DNA of 64,000 bases from Lunularia cruciata (Eukaryota > Streptophyta > Marchantiopsida > Lunulariales > Lunulariaceae). Shown here piece after piece: positions 44,401-55,871 of this stretch. Position numbers and translations under genes: made by a program. The notes under the pieces are model-generated. The model was given only the letters and a program-made list of their open reading frames with translations. It ran no database searches and was not told the origin of the DNA. Each line of letters opens with the position of its first letter. The stretch's first letter is position 1. The stretch spans positions 32,628,608 to 32,692,607 of the forward strand of contig OX419762.1 of NCBI GenBank assembly GCA_948567375.1. Direction: 5' to 3'.

Positions 44401-45382
44401 TATAGACCTTCCCTAAAGGCCCCACCAAATAGAAAATCCTCCTCTGCTTATCCAATAGGACATCTCTAGGTATGAACCATGCTGGCTAAAACATAGGTCT
44501 AGTTGGTAACTTCTCCAATCTAGTTATTGATGCTTGCCATAAACCATTGGTCATTGAGTGGATCCCATGCTCCTCAACCACCTCTACTCTAGAAGTAGAA
44601 ACCACATCATCCTTACACTCACAAAGTGTGGCAGCCAATAAGAACATTGGAGTTGTCAATGTTCATCTCCCAATGTAAACATATCATTGGTTGAGAATAA
44701 AGTGAAGTGCATAATCAAATGAGCCACCTCTAACATCAAGCTAGACTCAATTTTTGTAGTAGTAGGTGGTTGACTAGCAAGTAGTCTATCATGCACCCCA
44801 TCATTGCCTACCATACCTGCACTAGGACATTTGCGAGCCATGGATGTCATCTATTGTGCATCAAAGAGTGTAAAAGATTGGGGGAGTCTGATCTATCTAC
44901 TAGCCTCTCCTCTTTGTGGGTCCAACTCCATTGATGCTCCTTTAGGTCTGGAGCACATACTGCACTCCTAGTAATTATGGAATAAACATCTACTTGTGCT
45001 TCTACACACATGAAATCCAAGATGTCTCTATCACCAACATAAGAGGTGGAAACCTCAATGCACGCAAATCTAATCTCCTTTGAGCTATGGCCCTACTAGC
45101 CAATCTCTACTCCAATTGCTCAATCTGAGTGGCCATGGCTATATCAAAAGTAAGGGTAGGTACTACACCCCTACTAGGCATGGATCCTCTACCACCACCT
45201 CTACCATCTTGTCCTCCATGACATGGAGCTCCTCTACCACTTGCTTTAGTAGCCCTACAATTCCATTACTCCAGATGAAGGCCAAAGCATCAATCACTAG
45301 TATGACAAAATCTATGGCAATGATCACATTTTCTTTATGCTAGCTATGATGCACCAAAAATATCATGTTTGCTACCTTGAGT

Positions 45383-45760
45383 ACACTCTCTCTTGTGGTG
45401 AGGTCCACCACAAGTCCAACAAGAAACACCACCACTCACTTGCTACTACTGACCTAGTATCTAGCTACACTAAGCCCTCACCCACTTCGTAGGATTTAGG
45501 CTATCCACTCTGTCCTTGTAAGCCAACATGGTATGGTGCACTCTATTGCACTCTAGAAGAAGTAACAATTGTGGATGAGGTCTCCCTACCAAATTCAAAT
45601 GTCAACACTCTCTCCTCCACCATTTTGAGCTCAAAGCGCTTAGCCACAACTAAAGACCATAGATTTGGCTCATTTGGCTAAATTCTGACAATTCTCTCTA
45701 ACTCTCCTACAATTGGTTGACCGCCAAATCCTTTGCTAAATCTTCCCTTGAGCTGAATTG
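45383..45760 (-). pseudogene. Family E gag, C-terminal part with zinc knuckle
   Basis: Minus strand from about 45755: GFGGQPIVGELERIVRI, PNEPNLWSLVVAKRFELKMV, EERVLTFEFGRE, then a CX2CX4HX4C knuckle CWTCGGPHHKREC at 45421-45383. One stop after IVRI and others later. Upstream gag is missing: at about 45760-45820 the sequence changes to an unrelated repeat. Confidence 0.72.
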
Positions 45761-45819
45761 GAAGGATGAGGATCTCCAAATCTCTAATTCAAGGAGATGG
45801 GTTCCTAACTCCACCTTCA

Positions 45820-46278
45820 ATTTTGAACTTCAAGTTCAATTTGCACCATATTGACCTAATTTCACCTCTTGGGCTCAAATTGAACCCACTATCTCAAAGT
45901 GGCTCCATTCTTAGAATTTTGGCTAGCATTTTTGGACACCATATGCCCCATTGCCAAATCTATATCAAATCACATAGAGCTTCTACACACAATAATTCTC
46001 AAGGAAATTTGAACCACAAGGAAATTTGAACCACAATCAAAGTATAAACAATCCACCAAGCTTGGAGATACCACCAATACCTTCAATTCCTATACTTGAT
46101 CTCCTCCTAACTCTCACTTCTCTTATGTAATCAGTTCATCTTTAACTCAAATCAAACTCAAATCAAATAGGTACTCAATCCTTCACTCAACAATTTGCCA
46201 AAAATTGGGCATTGATTATAGTCAAGCCACATCCACTCTAGCTAAGAGACTCCAATTGATACTTGTCGGTCTTTGTCT
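45820..46278 (+). repeat. Repeat F, plus orientation
   Basis: About 450 bp similar to the reverse complement of 48373-48805: shared blocks include TTTGGCWAGCAYTTTTG, GAGATACCACCAA-type and ACTCTAGCTAAGAGA. No coding frame. It ends where a family C LTR scrap begins. Its parent element is not recognised. Confidence 0.6.
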
Positions 46279-46490
46279 TGTGAGCTAGCTTGTCTCTCAA
46301 TCAAGATGAACTTTTGATGGCTATTACGGTAGCGCACCATGGACTAAGAAGGCAAGGAACCACCAAACTACATCATACTCCTCCAAGGCTAACACTCCAA
46401 GACTCAAACCATTGCTCATTGGAGAACTCAATGAGAGAGAGATAGTTGCAAATGAAAGGATGATGAGTACTTCCTCATCCTTAGTTTAAC
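46279..46490 (-). repeat. Family C LTR scrap
   Basis: Starts TGTGAGCTAGC (LTR 3' end on the minus strand) and matches 54383 onward for about 210 bp, then fades at CCTTAGTTTAAC. No primer-site sequence lies to its left, so it is the outer side of a 3' LTR or a broken solo LTR. Confidence 0.75.
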
Positions 46491-48372
46491 TTATAGTTGA
46501 AGGTAATACACATGTTTAATGGTAGACACTATTGATTTTGGTTAAAAAGTAGCCATTGAGGTCAAAGGTGGTATCAATGTTAAAAGACAAGTCCTTTCAT
46601 TAACATTATTATATGTTCTTATTAGCATTCAAGTAATTTAATGTTAGGTGTATCATACCTTTAATCTCCTTTTCTAATGGATGGGGTTGATCAAACAACT
46701 AAGTGCTTAATTTGGCTTGCTCTAAAGCCCACCCATATGCTAATTGGAAGGCAAATCACTTGGGATTGATTGCATATTATGTAAATTTTCTATCTATTTA
46801 AAAAGTTAGATATAAGGATCAATGTTTTTAAGAAGAGACATAGAGTTCTACTTTGAGAGTCCTTTTGATCATCCCATCAACATTTCATGGTGGATCTGCA
46901 GTTGGAATGAATGATTATAGAGTAATTGCAAAATTTTTAGAGTCTTGGTGAACTAATTTTTTTGGTAAAAATTTCTTACCTTTCAAAGAATTGAGTTGAC
47001 CCCTGAAGATGTTGAGTTTGCATCTTAGGTGTGATATACACCTTCTCACGATCAATATTAGTGAGATACATAAGTACAAGTTCCATTAAAAAGTTGTAAC
47101 ATACAAAAGTTAGATTCTTAGAGATACACAAGAAGACATCAAATAAGATGATGAAGAAGACTATATTTCTTTAATATTAAGAATCAGCACATGAGGATTT
47201 GCTTTTAAATCTTCTTCAACTTAGGTTTCTAACAACTAACTATCCAAGGATTTTAGGAGCTACTTGTGTCACTTTCTCTCCTCCATGTCTCAAGGTTTCT
47301 ATTTTGGTTCTTATTGAGGAAAGAAAAATACCTTTATAAAGTGTAATTCTAGGAGTGTTCTTCTTTTCTAAAAGCTACTTTATTAGAGAAGACTAGGTTT
47401 TAGCTTGAGCAAAGTATTATTCTTGAGTCAAACATTTTTCTTGAGAAATGGTTTAACAAAGGTGGAAAAATATTTAGCACTAGCAAAGAGTAATTTATAA
47501 TTACATTCATTCTTTTCTAAAGTGGTTTGACAAGAGAATGATAGATTTAAGCTATAGAAAAGTGGCATTTTAAATCTGAATTATTTTTATGAGAAATGGC
47601 CTGATCAGGATAGAAAAGTTTTATATATTAGCAAAGTATTTTATCATAATTTTTTCATTGAGGTAGTGGCTAGACAATATAATAGATGATAATTAACTGC
47701 AATTTGGAATTGCAATTTTTTGTAGTGAAATGGATTGACAAGTATGGAAGAATTTTTGCAATAATAAAATAAGATTCATTTTCTTGGCAAAGAATTTTGA
47801 GAGAAAGGATGAGGTTGCTAGGAATTGGTATTGCATTGCGTGCTTGACAATAAATTAAAAAATTTGTCGATTTATCAATTTTTTGAATTAAATATTGAGA
47901 ATCCAAGATAGGTATATGTAGTTTTTGTCTACCAAAGAACTTTGTCTTAGACCATCCAAATTTAGTGAACAAAAAAAAACTGAGCTTGGATGGATGAGAT
48001 AAGCTCAGTCCAATATCTAGTACTTGATCTCTTATAGTCAAATCATAAAGTACAATATTGCTTGATCCAAATTGCAGTACATAGCCTTCCAAGGATGATG
48101 TATATCATGTCCAAAGTTCAATTCAAAAGTTGCATTCATAGGAATTGTGTCACGCCATTTGTAGCATCACACCTAGATTGTTTGGACTCAGGAGTAGTAG
48201 TGTTGGTAGTCAAAAGGATTTTGGTAGTTACTCATAGACTACTTGTTGACGGTTAGATTTTGTGGTTGGGGTACTGAGTACATAGTGGGGCCACCATCAC
48301 TTAGCACCATTTGCACCATCGGATGTGCTATCAATGGGTCTATTAGGGTTAGAGACCAAGGGGTATAATTTC
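46491..48372. other. AT-rich stretch with degenerate short repeats, unassigned
   Basis: No supported gene. From about 47390 to 47790 the plus strand shows six or so degenerate units of 65-75 bp sharing GAAATGGNTTGACAAG, then a TAGCAAAGTA-like core and an AT-rich end. A 140-codon minus frame (48092-47670) has Leu/Ile/Lys-biased composition and no motif I recognise; it probably occurs by chance in AT-rich DNA. 46491-47380 holds nothing I can name. Confidence 0.5.
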
Positions 48373-48805
48373 AAAGGCCGGTGAGCATCACTTATATTCT
48401 CTTAGCTAGAGTAGAGATGGTTTGATTGTAATTAGTGCCTAATTGTTGGTAGATTATGGAGTGACAAATCAAGTATTGATCTGATTGAGTGTGATTTGAG
48501 CAGTGTAAACAAATTTATTACATCAAAGAAGTGGGCTCAAGTGAAAATTGAGTTTAGGGATTGATGGTGTTGGTGGTATCTTCAAGCCTTGTTGATTGTT
48601 GGTAACCTGATCATGGTCCAAAGTTTCCCTAAGAGAAATCATGTGCAAAACGTCTTTGAATTGATGTAGATTTGGTAGTGAGGCAAATGGTGTGCAAAAG
48701 TGCTTGCCAAATTTTGAGCAAAGAGAAGTAATTTTCAAGCGCTAGTTGTGATTTTAAGCTCAAGAAGTGAAAGCATGACCAATTGGTGCGAGTTGAGCTC
48801 AAAAA
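48373..48805 (-). repeat. Repeat F, minus orientation
   Basis: Inverted partner of 45820-46278, fused on its right to the truncated integrase of the family C element at about 48810. Shared end TCTAGCTAAGAGA-type and a CGGYCTTTG block near 48373. Confidence 0.6.
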
Positions 48806-48809
48806 GTGA

Positions 48810-51800
48810 GCTGGATGATTGTTCCTTGGGGTTCTATTGAGAGGACCTACAAAATCAATTCCCCACTTCTCAAAAGGTCCCAGCAATGGAATTGATCTAA
48901 GTGGTGGAGTGGATGTAGACTTTCTAGCAAAAGCTTGACAAACATGACAAGTTTTGCAATAATCAAGACAATCCTTGAAAATCCCTCTCCAATGGTAACC
49001 TGCATCTAGAATCTTGAAAGCAGTCCCCTTTCCTGCAAAGTGTTCTCCACATACTAAACCTTCATGAAACTCCTTTATGAGAAGGATAGACTCTTCCTTA
49101 CCCACTGCTCTTCGAAGTAGACCATCTGCTCCTTGGTGAAAAAGAATATCCTCCACCATTATGTAAGGTCTAGATCTTGCTACAAGGGCCTTCCTCTCCC
49201 TAGCATGCATCCCTTCTGGATAGTTACCTCTTGTCACAAAATCCACAATCTCCTTGTACTCCATTGGAACCTCTTGAGTGACTGAGATTGTCATGAGCTC
49301 CTCATCCGGGAAGGAATCATCCACTGGCTCATCTCCATCATGATCATAGGCTCTAGATAATAAATCAGCATTTGCATGTTTCTTTCCTGGCCTATCTTCA
49401 ATAATGTAGTCATACTCAGACAAGAGTATCATCCACCTTGCTAGTCTCCCTTCAACATTAGGCTTGTTGAAAATGTACTTCAAAGCCTTGTGATCCGTGA
49501 CAATGGTGGCTTTCTCTCCAATCAAGTAGTGTCTAAACTTCTTGAGACCAAAGATCGCTGCCAACCCTTCTCTCTCCGTGACAGAGTAGTTCTTCTCTAC
49601 TAAAACCATCTGCCTACTAGCATAAGCTATTAGATGATCATGCCCATCTTGGTCTAATTGACTAAAAGTGCATCCTATAGCTACATTAGAAGCATCAGTG
49701 TAGAGGATGAAAGGCTTACTCCAATCAGGTTTAGCAAGAATTGGAGCTACAACAAGGGATTGCTTGAGCTCCTCAAAAGCTTTGAGAGCCTCCTTGTCCT
49801 CCAAACTCACCATGTAATCTACACCCTTCTTCATGTAGATGGTCAATGCATAAGCCTTGTTGGAAAATGAGAAGATGAACCTCCTATAGTATCCAACCAT
49901 CCCCAAGAATTGGCGTAACTTTGTCAAGCTTGAAGGGAATGGAAGGTCTGATATTTTCCTCACCCTCTCAAGATCAATTGCTATTCCATCCTTGGAGATG
50001 ATGTGCCCCAAAAGTAGACCTTCTTCATATCCAAAAATGCACTTCTCTGGGTTGAGTGATGCATTTGCCTCATCCAAGCATTGCAAGACTTTGATTAGGT
50101 GTTCAAAGTGCTCTTCCTTGCTTCCATAGACACAAAAGTCATCAATGAAGTCTCTCACAAATTTCACAATGAAAGGTTCAAATACCTTGTTCATGAACCG
50201 TTGGAATGTGGCTGGAGCATTGCAAAGCCCAAAAGGCATGACCTTGAAAGCGTAAGTTCCCCAAGGTGTGGTGAATGTGGTGAATTGTTGACGCTCTAGT
50301 GCAATCTTCATTTGGTTATATCCACTATAACCATCTCCAAAACTATACCTCTCATGACCTGCAACCTCCTCCAAGATCTCATCAATGAATGGCAATGGGT
50401 AGTAGTCCTTCTTGGTAACAGCATTGAGCTTCTTGTAATCCACACATACCCGAAACTTGCCATTCTTTTTCTTCACAATGACAATTGGAGACACCCATTC
50501 TGAATTCTCCACCTCAAAGATAAATCCAGCCTCCTTGAGCTTATCAATCTCCTCCTTCACAACCAAAGATATTGGTGGGCTTATGCAACTTTGCTTTTGG
50601 CGGATTGGTCTTGCATGTGACTCCACCTCTATCTTGTGCTCCTCCAAGGTGACTTCCTTCAAATCCCTATAACTAAAAGCAAACACATGGATGAACTTGC
50701 GGAAAATCTCCTCAAATCTCACCTTCTCCTCCTTGGTAACATTTGGACCATACTTGAGGGTAGCTAACCTTCTCTCTACCTCCTCAAGTGTCAATGGTGA
50801 TTTGTCTGGGTCTTTCAAAACCTCTGGCTTAGGTGAAAAATCCATAGCACACAAAGGATACACATCTGAATCAGATTCAAATTCATCCTCCTTCATGGAA
50901 GTCTCCTCTTCCATGCTTGTGTCCACACCTGAAGCTCCTTCTTCAAAATCTGATTCCCAATATCCAGAAGATGGTGTATCTGAATGTGAAGTGTTGGTGG
51001 TGTTAGTCACAAGAACTGTGACTCTATGGTTTGATGGCCCAATCCTCAAGTACCCTTTGTGCCATCGATCAATTGTGCGTGCTGCTCTCAACCATGGCCT
51101 CCCAAGAAGTAAATCACAGCTTGAATCCTTCAAGACTTGGAAAGTCATGAGATTTTGAACTCCCATAACTGAAACTACCACTTTATCCATCACCCCTATT
51201 GGTCGAACTTGTTGCTTGTTTGCCATGCTCACCACAAATGTTGAAGCTCTTGAGGGTATCATACCCAACTTCTTCATCAACCTTTCTGACATGGCATTCA
51301 CTGCTGATCCTCCATCAACCAATGCATCCTTGATGTTGTGACCATTCACTCTCACATCAATCTTGGAGGCATATTCACAAGCCTCCCATGGTGCTGGCTT
51401 GGCATCCACCACCCCCATTGATACTGGAACTTTTTCCTTCTTCTTATTCTTGCTCCTTGTAGAACTCAAACCACCTCTAAGCTCCTTTCTCAAGGTAGGG
51501 TTCAAAGCAATTAATTGGCCCACTGTGATGTTAGCCTTGTGACTACCAACATCCTGCAACACATTGTAGTTCCATTGTTGCTTTGAGATCAAGAAGTCCT
51601 CCATCCCCAACTTCTTCCTTGGAGTCTTTGTTGTTGATGGTGTTGAGGTGCGAGTGCTCCTAGTAGACATAGGAGTATCCTTGCTTGAAGTAAATCCTTG
51701 AGAAGAATGAACATCCTTTGCAAAACAAGCTCTCTTCTTCTCTTGTGCCAAAAGCTCCAAATTAAGACCCTTGGAGTTTGAGCACTCTCCCTTCTCATAC

Positions 51801-52463
51801 TTGCTCTCAACCACATCTATGGATGCTATCCCCTTACCTTTGTTGGGATTAGGAGCCACTTGGGTTTCACTACCTCCCTCTTTCCCTCTATTGGCTCCCT
51901 CATAACCCCTTCCTCCATGGTAAGTGGAATTTGGACAATTCCTTTGGATATGGCCTCTTCCTCCACAACCAAAACAATTTCTATCATTGAAATTGTTGGC
52001 TGGTTGAACTCCTCTGTATGGATAGTTTCCATAACTCCTAGGCCCTCTCCCTACATTCTGATCCACCTCTCTCTTCTCCCATAGTTGCACCACATTGATC
52101 TTGAGATCCGCAAGTTGTTCTGTGATGGTTTGGAGTGGATCTTTTGGTGGAGGTGCAAGAATTGGAGCAACTACTACTTGTGGTGCAACCCTTGTCACCA
52201 AAGTGTCAGAAGTTCCACCATACTTGAAGCCTTGAGGAGGATGCACAACCTCCTTCACCACCAAATCACTCTCATCCCCTTCCAAACTCTCCTCCATACG
52301 AATTGCAATCTTGATAGCTTCAACCTTGGAAGAAGGTTTCTCATATCTCACCTTGCTTCTAATTTGTGGTCTCAACCCTCCCACAAAATTCTTGGTGAGC
52401 ATGGCCCCTATGCCAATCATTGTATTCTCCACATCATCCCCACCCTTCCTCAATACTATGCGA
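48810..52463 (-). pseudogene. Family C gag-pol: longest open retroelement frame in the window
   Basis: Open from a TGA at about 52465 to 48629 without a stop. Residues counted from 52453: zinc knuckle 160-173 (CFGCGGRGHIQRNC); protease with DGG at 380-382 (DALVDGGSAVNAMSERLM) and LLLGRPWL; RT from about 620 (VIVKKKNGKFRVCVDYKKLN, GDGYSGYNQM, VMPFGLCNAPATFQRFMN) with FIDD at 769-772; RNase H about 905-1035 (LYTDASNVAIG, YSVTEREGLAAI, VTDHKALKYI, NADLLSRA); integrase zinc site about 1130-1172 (EFHEGLVCGEHFAG, CKTCHVCQ) and first core Asp at 1200 (WGIDFVGPL). The last two catalytic residues of DDE are lost, so it cannot integrate on its own. The frame has no ATG at its left edge because a stop separates it from gag. 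Confidence 0.92.
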
Positions 52464-52815
52464 AATCAGGACTCCAACTTTTCCACTCTTTCCACATAGA
52501 CTGTCACTTTCTCTCCTTCTCCTTGCTTGAGAAATGTAACCTCACTCATCAATCTCTCATAACTCTCATTAGGAAGAAAGTTCTCAATGAGTGCTGAAGT
52601 CAAAGTCTCCCAAGACTCCTCTTCCACATCTCTCCTCTCTTTCTTTTGGTATTCTGACTCATACCATGTAAGTGCTGCATCCTCAAAGAAATCTGGTAAT
52701 AATGAGGCCCACTCATTCTTCCTCCTCTCATTGTTTCCTATGAAAGCTCTCTTGAAGTCTCACAAAGGCCTCCACATCTTCTCCATCCTTGCCAAAGAAA
52801 ACCGGAAGTTTCCCC
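52464..52815 (-). pseudogene. Family C gag, N-terminal part
   Basis: ATG 52815 opens MGKLPVFFGKDGEDVEAFV, then a 1-bp-type shift near 52755 and continuation (NEWASLLPDFFEDAALTWYE, WETLTSALIENFLPNESYER, VYVERVEKLES), and a TGA near 52465 before the long frame. The other C copy (20319-19870) reads through these points, which shows that both breaks are mutations in this copy. Confidence 0.85.
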
Positions 52816-53051
52816 ATCTTACCCCTCACTATCTTTCTTTTCTCTCAAAAACTTTTTTTTCTCTTCTTTTCTCTCACTCTATAACTAATAGAGTATATAC
52901 ATGACTAACACCATCTGAGAATAATCCACTCTAGGGAACACAAAAGGTTCAGGTTGCTCCAAGATTTCTATAGCAACATCAAATCCTAGAGTGCCTATTA
53001 ATCTAACTCTCATGGATAGTTTATCCATAAGTTGAAAGATTATCTCCATCA

Positions 53052-53717
53052 CTAATCTTGAGAACTAGCTGATGAAGGTGGTAGTATTTCTGTAGTTGTA
53101 CTAAGACTTTCTCCAAGATCCTTCACCAAAGTTTCCAAAAGTGCTTTTACTCCACTACACTCATGTCCTTTTGGAAGTCCTTCAATTGCACAAACCTCAC
53201 ACAACTCCTTGGTCTTAGATCTTCTCCCTCCCAATCTTGGTGAAGAAGGTCCAACATGCAACCCAAGTCAAGTAAACCTCTCCTTTCCCTCAATCTCTTG
53301 CTCTCAAAGGTCAATGGATATGAACTTGCCTTATGTCCCTTCTCTCCACATAGAAAGCACTTAGATTCACTCTTTCCTCCAAGTGGTGTAGGTTTTTGGA
53401 TCCTCTCAATACTCTTTTCAAATTCTATTGTAAATTCTCTTTTCCTCAAATCAACCCCTAAAATCACCTCAAACCCTTGGGGAACCTTGCATAATCTCAA
53501 TTTCCACTCTTGATGACTCTCCATGTTCCCAAGATGAATCTAAACACTCAAACATGCTTTTTGTTGATCTCGAACTTCTCATGCATGAGATCTCCACTCT
53601 GCAGAATTGACCCCTCCTCACAATGTCACTCAAATCTCCCAACCAATATGTCATAGTCCTTTGAAATTTTGCACACTTGATTACAACTCCAGGGCATCCC
53701 TCCCTGCAAAATTTCAC
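53052..53717 (-). pseudogene. Extra zinc-knuckle frame upstream of gag (family C, copy 2)
   Basis: Minus strand: KFCREGCPGVVIKCAKFQRT (53717 frame), then after a shift QEWKLRLCKVPQGFEVILGV, DLRKREFTIEFEKSIERIQK and the knuckle CFLCGEKGHKASSY in which the last Cys is Tyr (it is Cys in the copy at 20806). A second cluster, CEVCAIEGLPKGHEC, is at about 53170-53215. It occupies the leader between primer site and gag, with about 650 bp of leader on its 5' side (53718-54362) in which only weak frames are seen. Independent presence in two copies argues for a real, extra element gene. Confidence 0.6.
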
Positions 53718-54361
53718 ATCTTTTCATTGAGCCATTTGGCCTAGACACCTTTCTATTCAGCACCCATATTTCAGATTTGGTCTAAAAACCACCCCCTTCA
53801 CTTCAAAAACTCATTTCTCCCTGCGCAAGAATAATCTCTCTCTAATTTTTGTGGTATCAGGTAGGATACAATGTACTGAATTTTCTTGGAAATGTTCAGC
53901 ACAATTCACTGAAAATTGAAGAAATGGCAGACTTTGTACAATTTTCCAGAGAGCATGCAGTTGCGGGAGCACTTTACCCTATCAACTTTCAAAAATTCTA
54001 GCCCAGTGCGCATAGAAGCTCTCAAAATAATTTCAAGTGTTCTAATTGAAAGATAACCCAAACTATCATGTGTAGAAATCTCAAGTCCAGATTTCAAACT
54101 TGAGATTTTGCCCAAAATCACCTTAATCTCCAAAATCTGCAATCCACCTCACACAATCTCTCCAATTCCTCTCATGTGTACAAGATGTACAAAATCACCT
54201 CAAAGATATCATAATGAACTACAGGGTATACAAATGGATCTTGGTTCTCTAACATAAGTTCAGCCCTCTCCTCTCCTAATGTTCTCTCCAAGTGAGCTCT
54301 CATAGCCTCCTTCTGCCTAATGTAGAACTGAACGCGGAACATTATCTTGCCTCTAGAGAGG

Positions 54362-54382
54362 TCCCGGCAACGGAACCAAAAA
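54362..54382 (-). other. Primer binding site of family C (copy 2)
   Basis: TTTTTGGTTCCGTTGCCGGG directly after the LTR end CACA on the minus strand. Similar to the TGGCGCCGTTGCCGGGG sites of Athila/Tat elements. Confidence 0.7.
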
Positions 54383-55074
54383 TGTGAGCCGGCCTGTCTC
54401 TCACTCAAGATGAACCTCTGATGGCTATTATGATAGCGCACCATGGACTAAGAAGGAAAGGAACCCCAACTCCATCATACTCCTCCAAGGCTAACACTCC
54501 AAGACTCAAGACATTGCTCACTAGAGAACTCAATGAGAGAAAGATAGTTGCAAATGAAAGGATGATGAGTACCTCCTCACCCCTTGTTTATATAGTTGTG
54601 AAATAGTTACATACCAAAGTTACTAATTACCGTAGTAACTCAAGTTACTAGACTAAAAGTCAAGTAAAGTCAAAAAGCATAAAGGAATATCCATTCACAT
54701 AGGCATATTCCCCTAAGCATGTGATCTTATCTTGACCCAACCACTAAGTCAAGGATTCCTTCACATGGGCTATCCTTGGACTAAAGAAGAATCCAAAACA
54801 AAAAGGTTTGCGGGTCCAAGAGTTCTCAACTCTTTCCTCAAAGCCAAACACCTAGGAATAATACCAAGTCAACACACTAAAATCCAAAATAGTGGTGCTC
54901 ATCTTTTCTACTTCCTCTAAAGTAAGGTCCCATCTATCTTAGCTATGACTAACTTTAGCTAACCATGACTAATATAGAACCATCCTTTATCTCTATATAA
55001 ATAATATCTCTTAAGTACTTGTAATACCAAGCTAAATATCACAATACCACACACATGCTCAAATGGGTGTTACA
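54383..55074 (-). repeat. Family C 5' LTR, complete, 692 bp
   Basis: Minus strand TGTAACACCCATTTGAGCAT to GCCGGCTCACA. Same length as 9848-10539. TATATAAA-type box near 54590-54597 (TATATAAAC on the minus strand). Confidence 0.9.
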
Positions 55075-55846
55075 GATCAAGCCTGGCAATGGGAGTTATC
55101 ATAATGTAGTAGAGAAGAAGACCAATTGCGAGTGTTGTTGAGAGTGGCATAAGAACAACTTGCATTAAATCAACAAAAGAAGGAGGCCTTTGCAATTCAA
55201 TGTTATTTAGTATTTGCAATTTCTAAGGATAGATAAAGCGTAAGTGTTGATTTCTCAACACTTGTCAATTAAGCTTAATTTTGAGTATCAATCTTGTGTT
55301 TGTCTTTGTGAGTGTGTGGAGAATTCCAAAGTGCAAGTTAGTGAGCTTGTTGGATGTTAGATTTTGCAGCCTTGATCTTCATTCTATGAGTTTGATCCTA
55401 AATGAAGTGCAATTGGAGTAATGCCTTGATAGATCTGAAAAGAATTGTAGTGTTGGTAGTATTCTACATTTGTAAGTGGAGCGCAGGGTTGATACAAGAC
55501 AATTTTGATTGAGGAATTTTTGCCTTAAGTGGAGGATGGAACAAGGCAAAAGTATTTTTCAAAGAAGTAGTCATCTTTGGGAAAAATCTGAATCATCACA
55601 ATCAAGATTTTTTGGACAATATTTGATGGATTTGTGATTAGGAGTGTTAATTCATGACAAGACTGTGATCCGTGCTTGTTACTCTCTTTTGGGTGTGGTT
55701 TCTACCCAAGAGACTAAAGAAGAAATCAAGAAGAACCACACTTGTGACATTTGACTTTGTTTTTGGACATTTCTGATTTGTAGCTATGTGGAAACAAACT
55801 TTACTTACCTGATTACTACAAAAGTGATATTTGTTGGGTTGTCACA
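55075..55846 (+). repeat. Family A 5' LTR, left part and middle missing
   Basis: Begins inside the coiled-coil frame (GATCAAGCCTGGCAA, as at 18048), has an internal deletion near 55185 that removes the coding tail and TATA box, and then carries R-U5 to TTGGGTTGTCACA. Its left edge is where family C inserted. Confidence 0.85.
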
Positions 55847-55849
55847 TGA

Positions 55850-55871
55850 TTTTTGGCGCTAATGTAGGGAT
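55850..55871 (+). other. Primer binding site of family A
   Basis: TTTTTGGCGCTAATGTAGGG starts 3 bases after the LTR end. It is a decayed form of the TTTGGCGCCGTTGCCGGGG site used by Athila/Tat-type elements. Confidence 0.6.

Larger units (their letters stand above)
37446..45760 (-). mobile_element. Family E: Ty3/gypsy element carrying a DNA methyltransferase domain
   Basis: Minus-strand remnant in the order gag zinc knuckle (45421), protease (44400-44040), C5-methyltransferase (43700-42660), RT (from about 42260), RNase H (38927-38542) and a downstream segment (37848-37446). It is broken by solo LTRs at 40105-42027 (A), 38928-39610 (C) and 37849-38541 (C); removal of each restores the reading frame. 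Neither LTR of E is seen: its right end meets another repeat near 45760-45820 and its left end meets family B. Stretches 44401-45382, 43701-44039 and 42261-42659 are E linker sequence with only scattered readable protein. Confidence 0.8.
48810..55074 (-). mobile_element. Family C element, 5' LTR through truncated integrase
   Basis: Minus strand: 5' LTR 55074-54383, primer site, about 1.55-kb leader with an extra zinc-knuckle frame, gag from 52815, then an open frame of 1274 codons (52453-48629) through protease, RT, RNase H and the start of integrase. Homology to integrase stops at about 48810; the remaining 180 or so bases of the frame are chance readthrough of repeat F. The 3' end is missing. 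RT motifs and the TGGTTCCGTTGCCGGG primer site resemble the Athila/Tat group. The right LTR edge is inserted in family A LTR sequence at GATC. Confidence 0.92.

Noticed and set aside
47670-48092. 140-codon minus-strand gene
   Set aside because: AT-rich composition, no motif, no relative in the window, and overlap with degenerate repeats.
49658-51158. Plus-strand frames opposite the family C pol
   Set aside because: They are antisense shadows of the long pol frame and show no family motifs.
48629-52453. A complete, functional gag-pol gene of 1274 codons
   Set aside because: It has no ATG at its left edge, gag is split off by a stop and a frameshift, and integrase is truncated after its first catalytic Asp; the last part is readthrough into repeat F.
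46279-55074. Family C element complete from a 3' LTR at 46279 to the 5' LTR at 55074
   Set aside because: Flanks do not match (TCTT against GATC) and unrelated AT-rich DNA plus repeat F separate the LTR scrap from pol.
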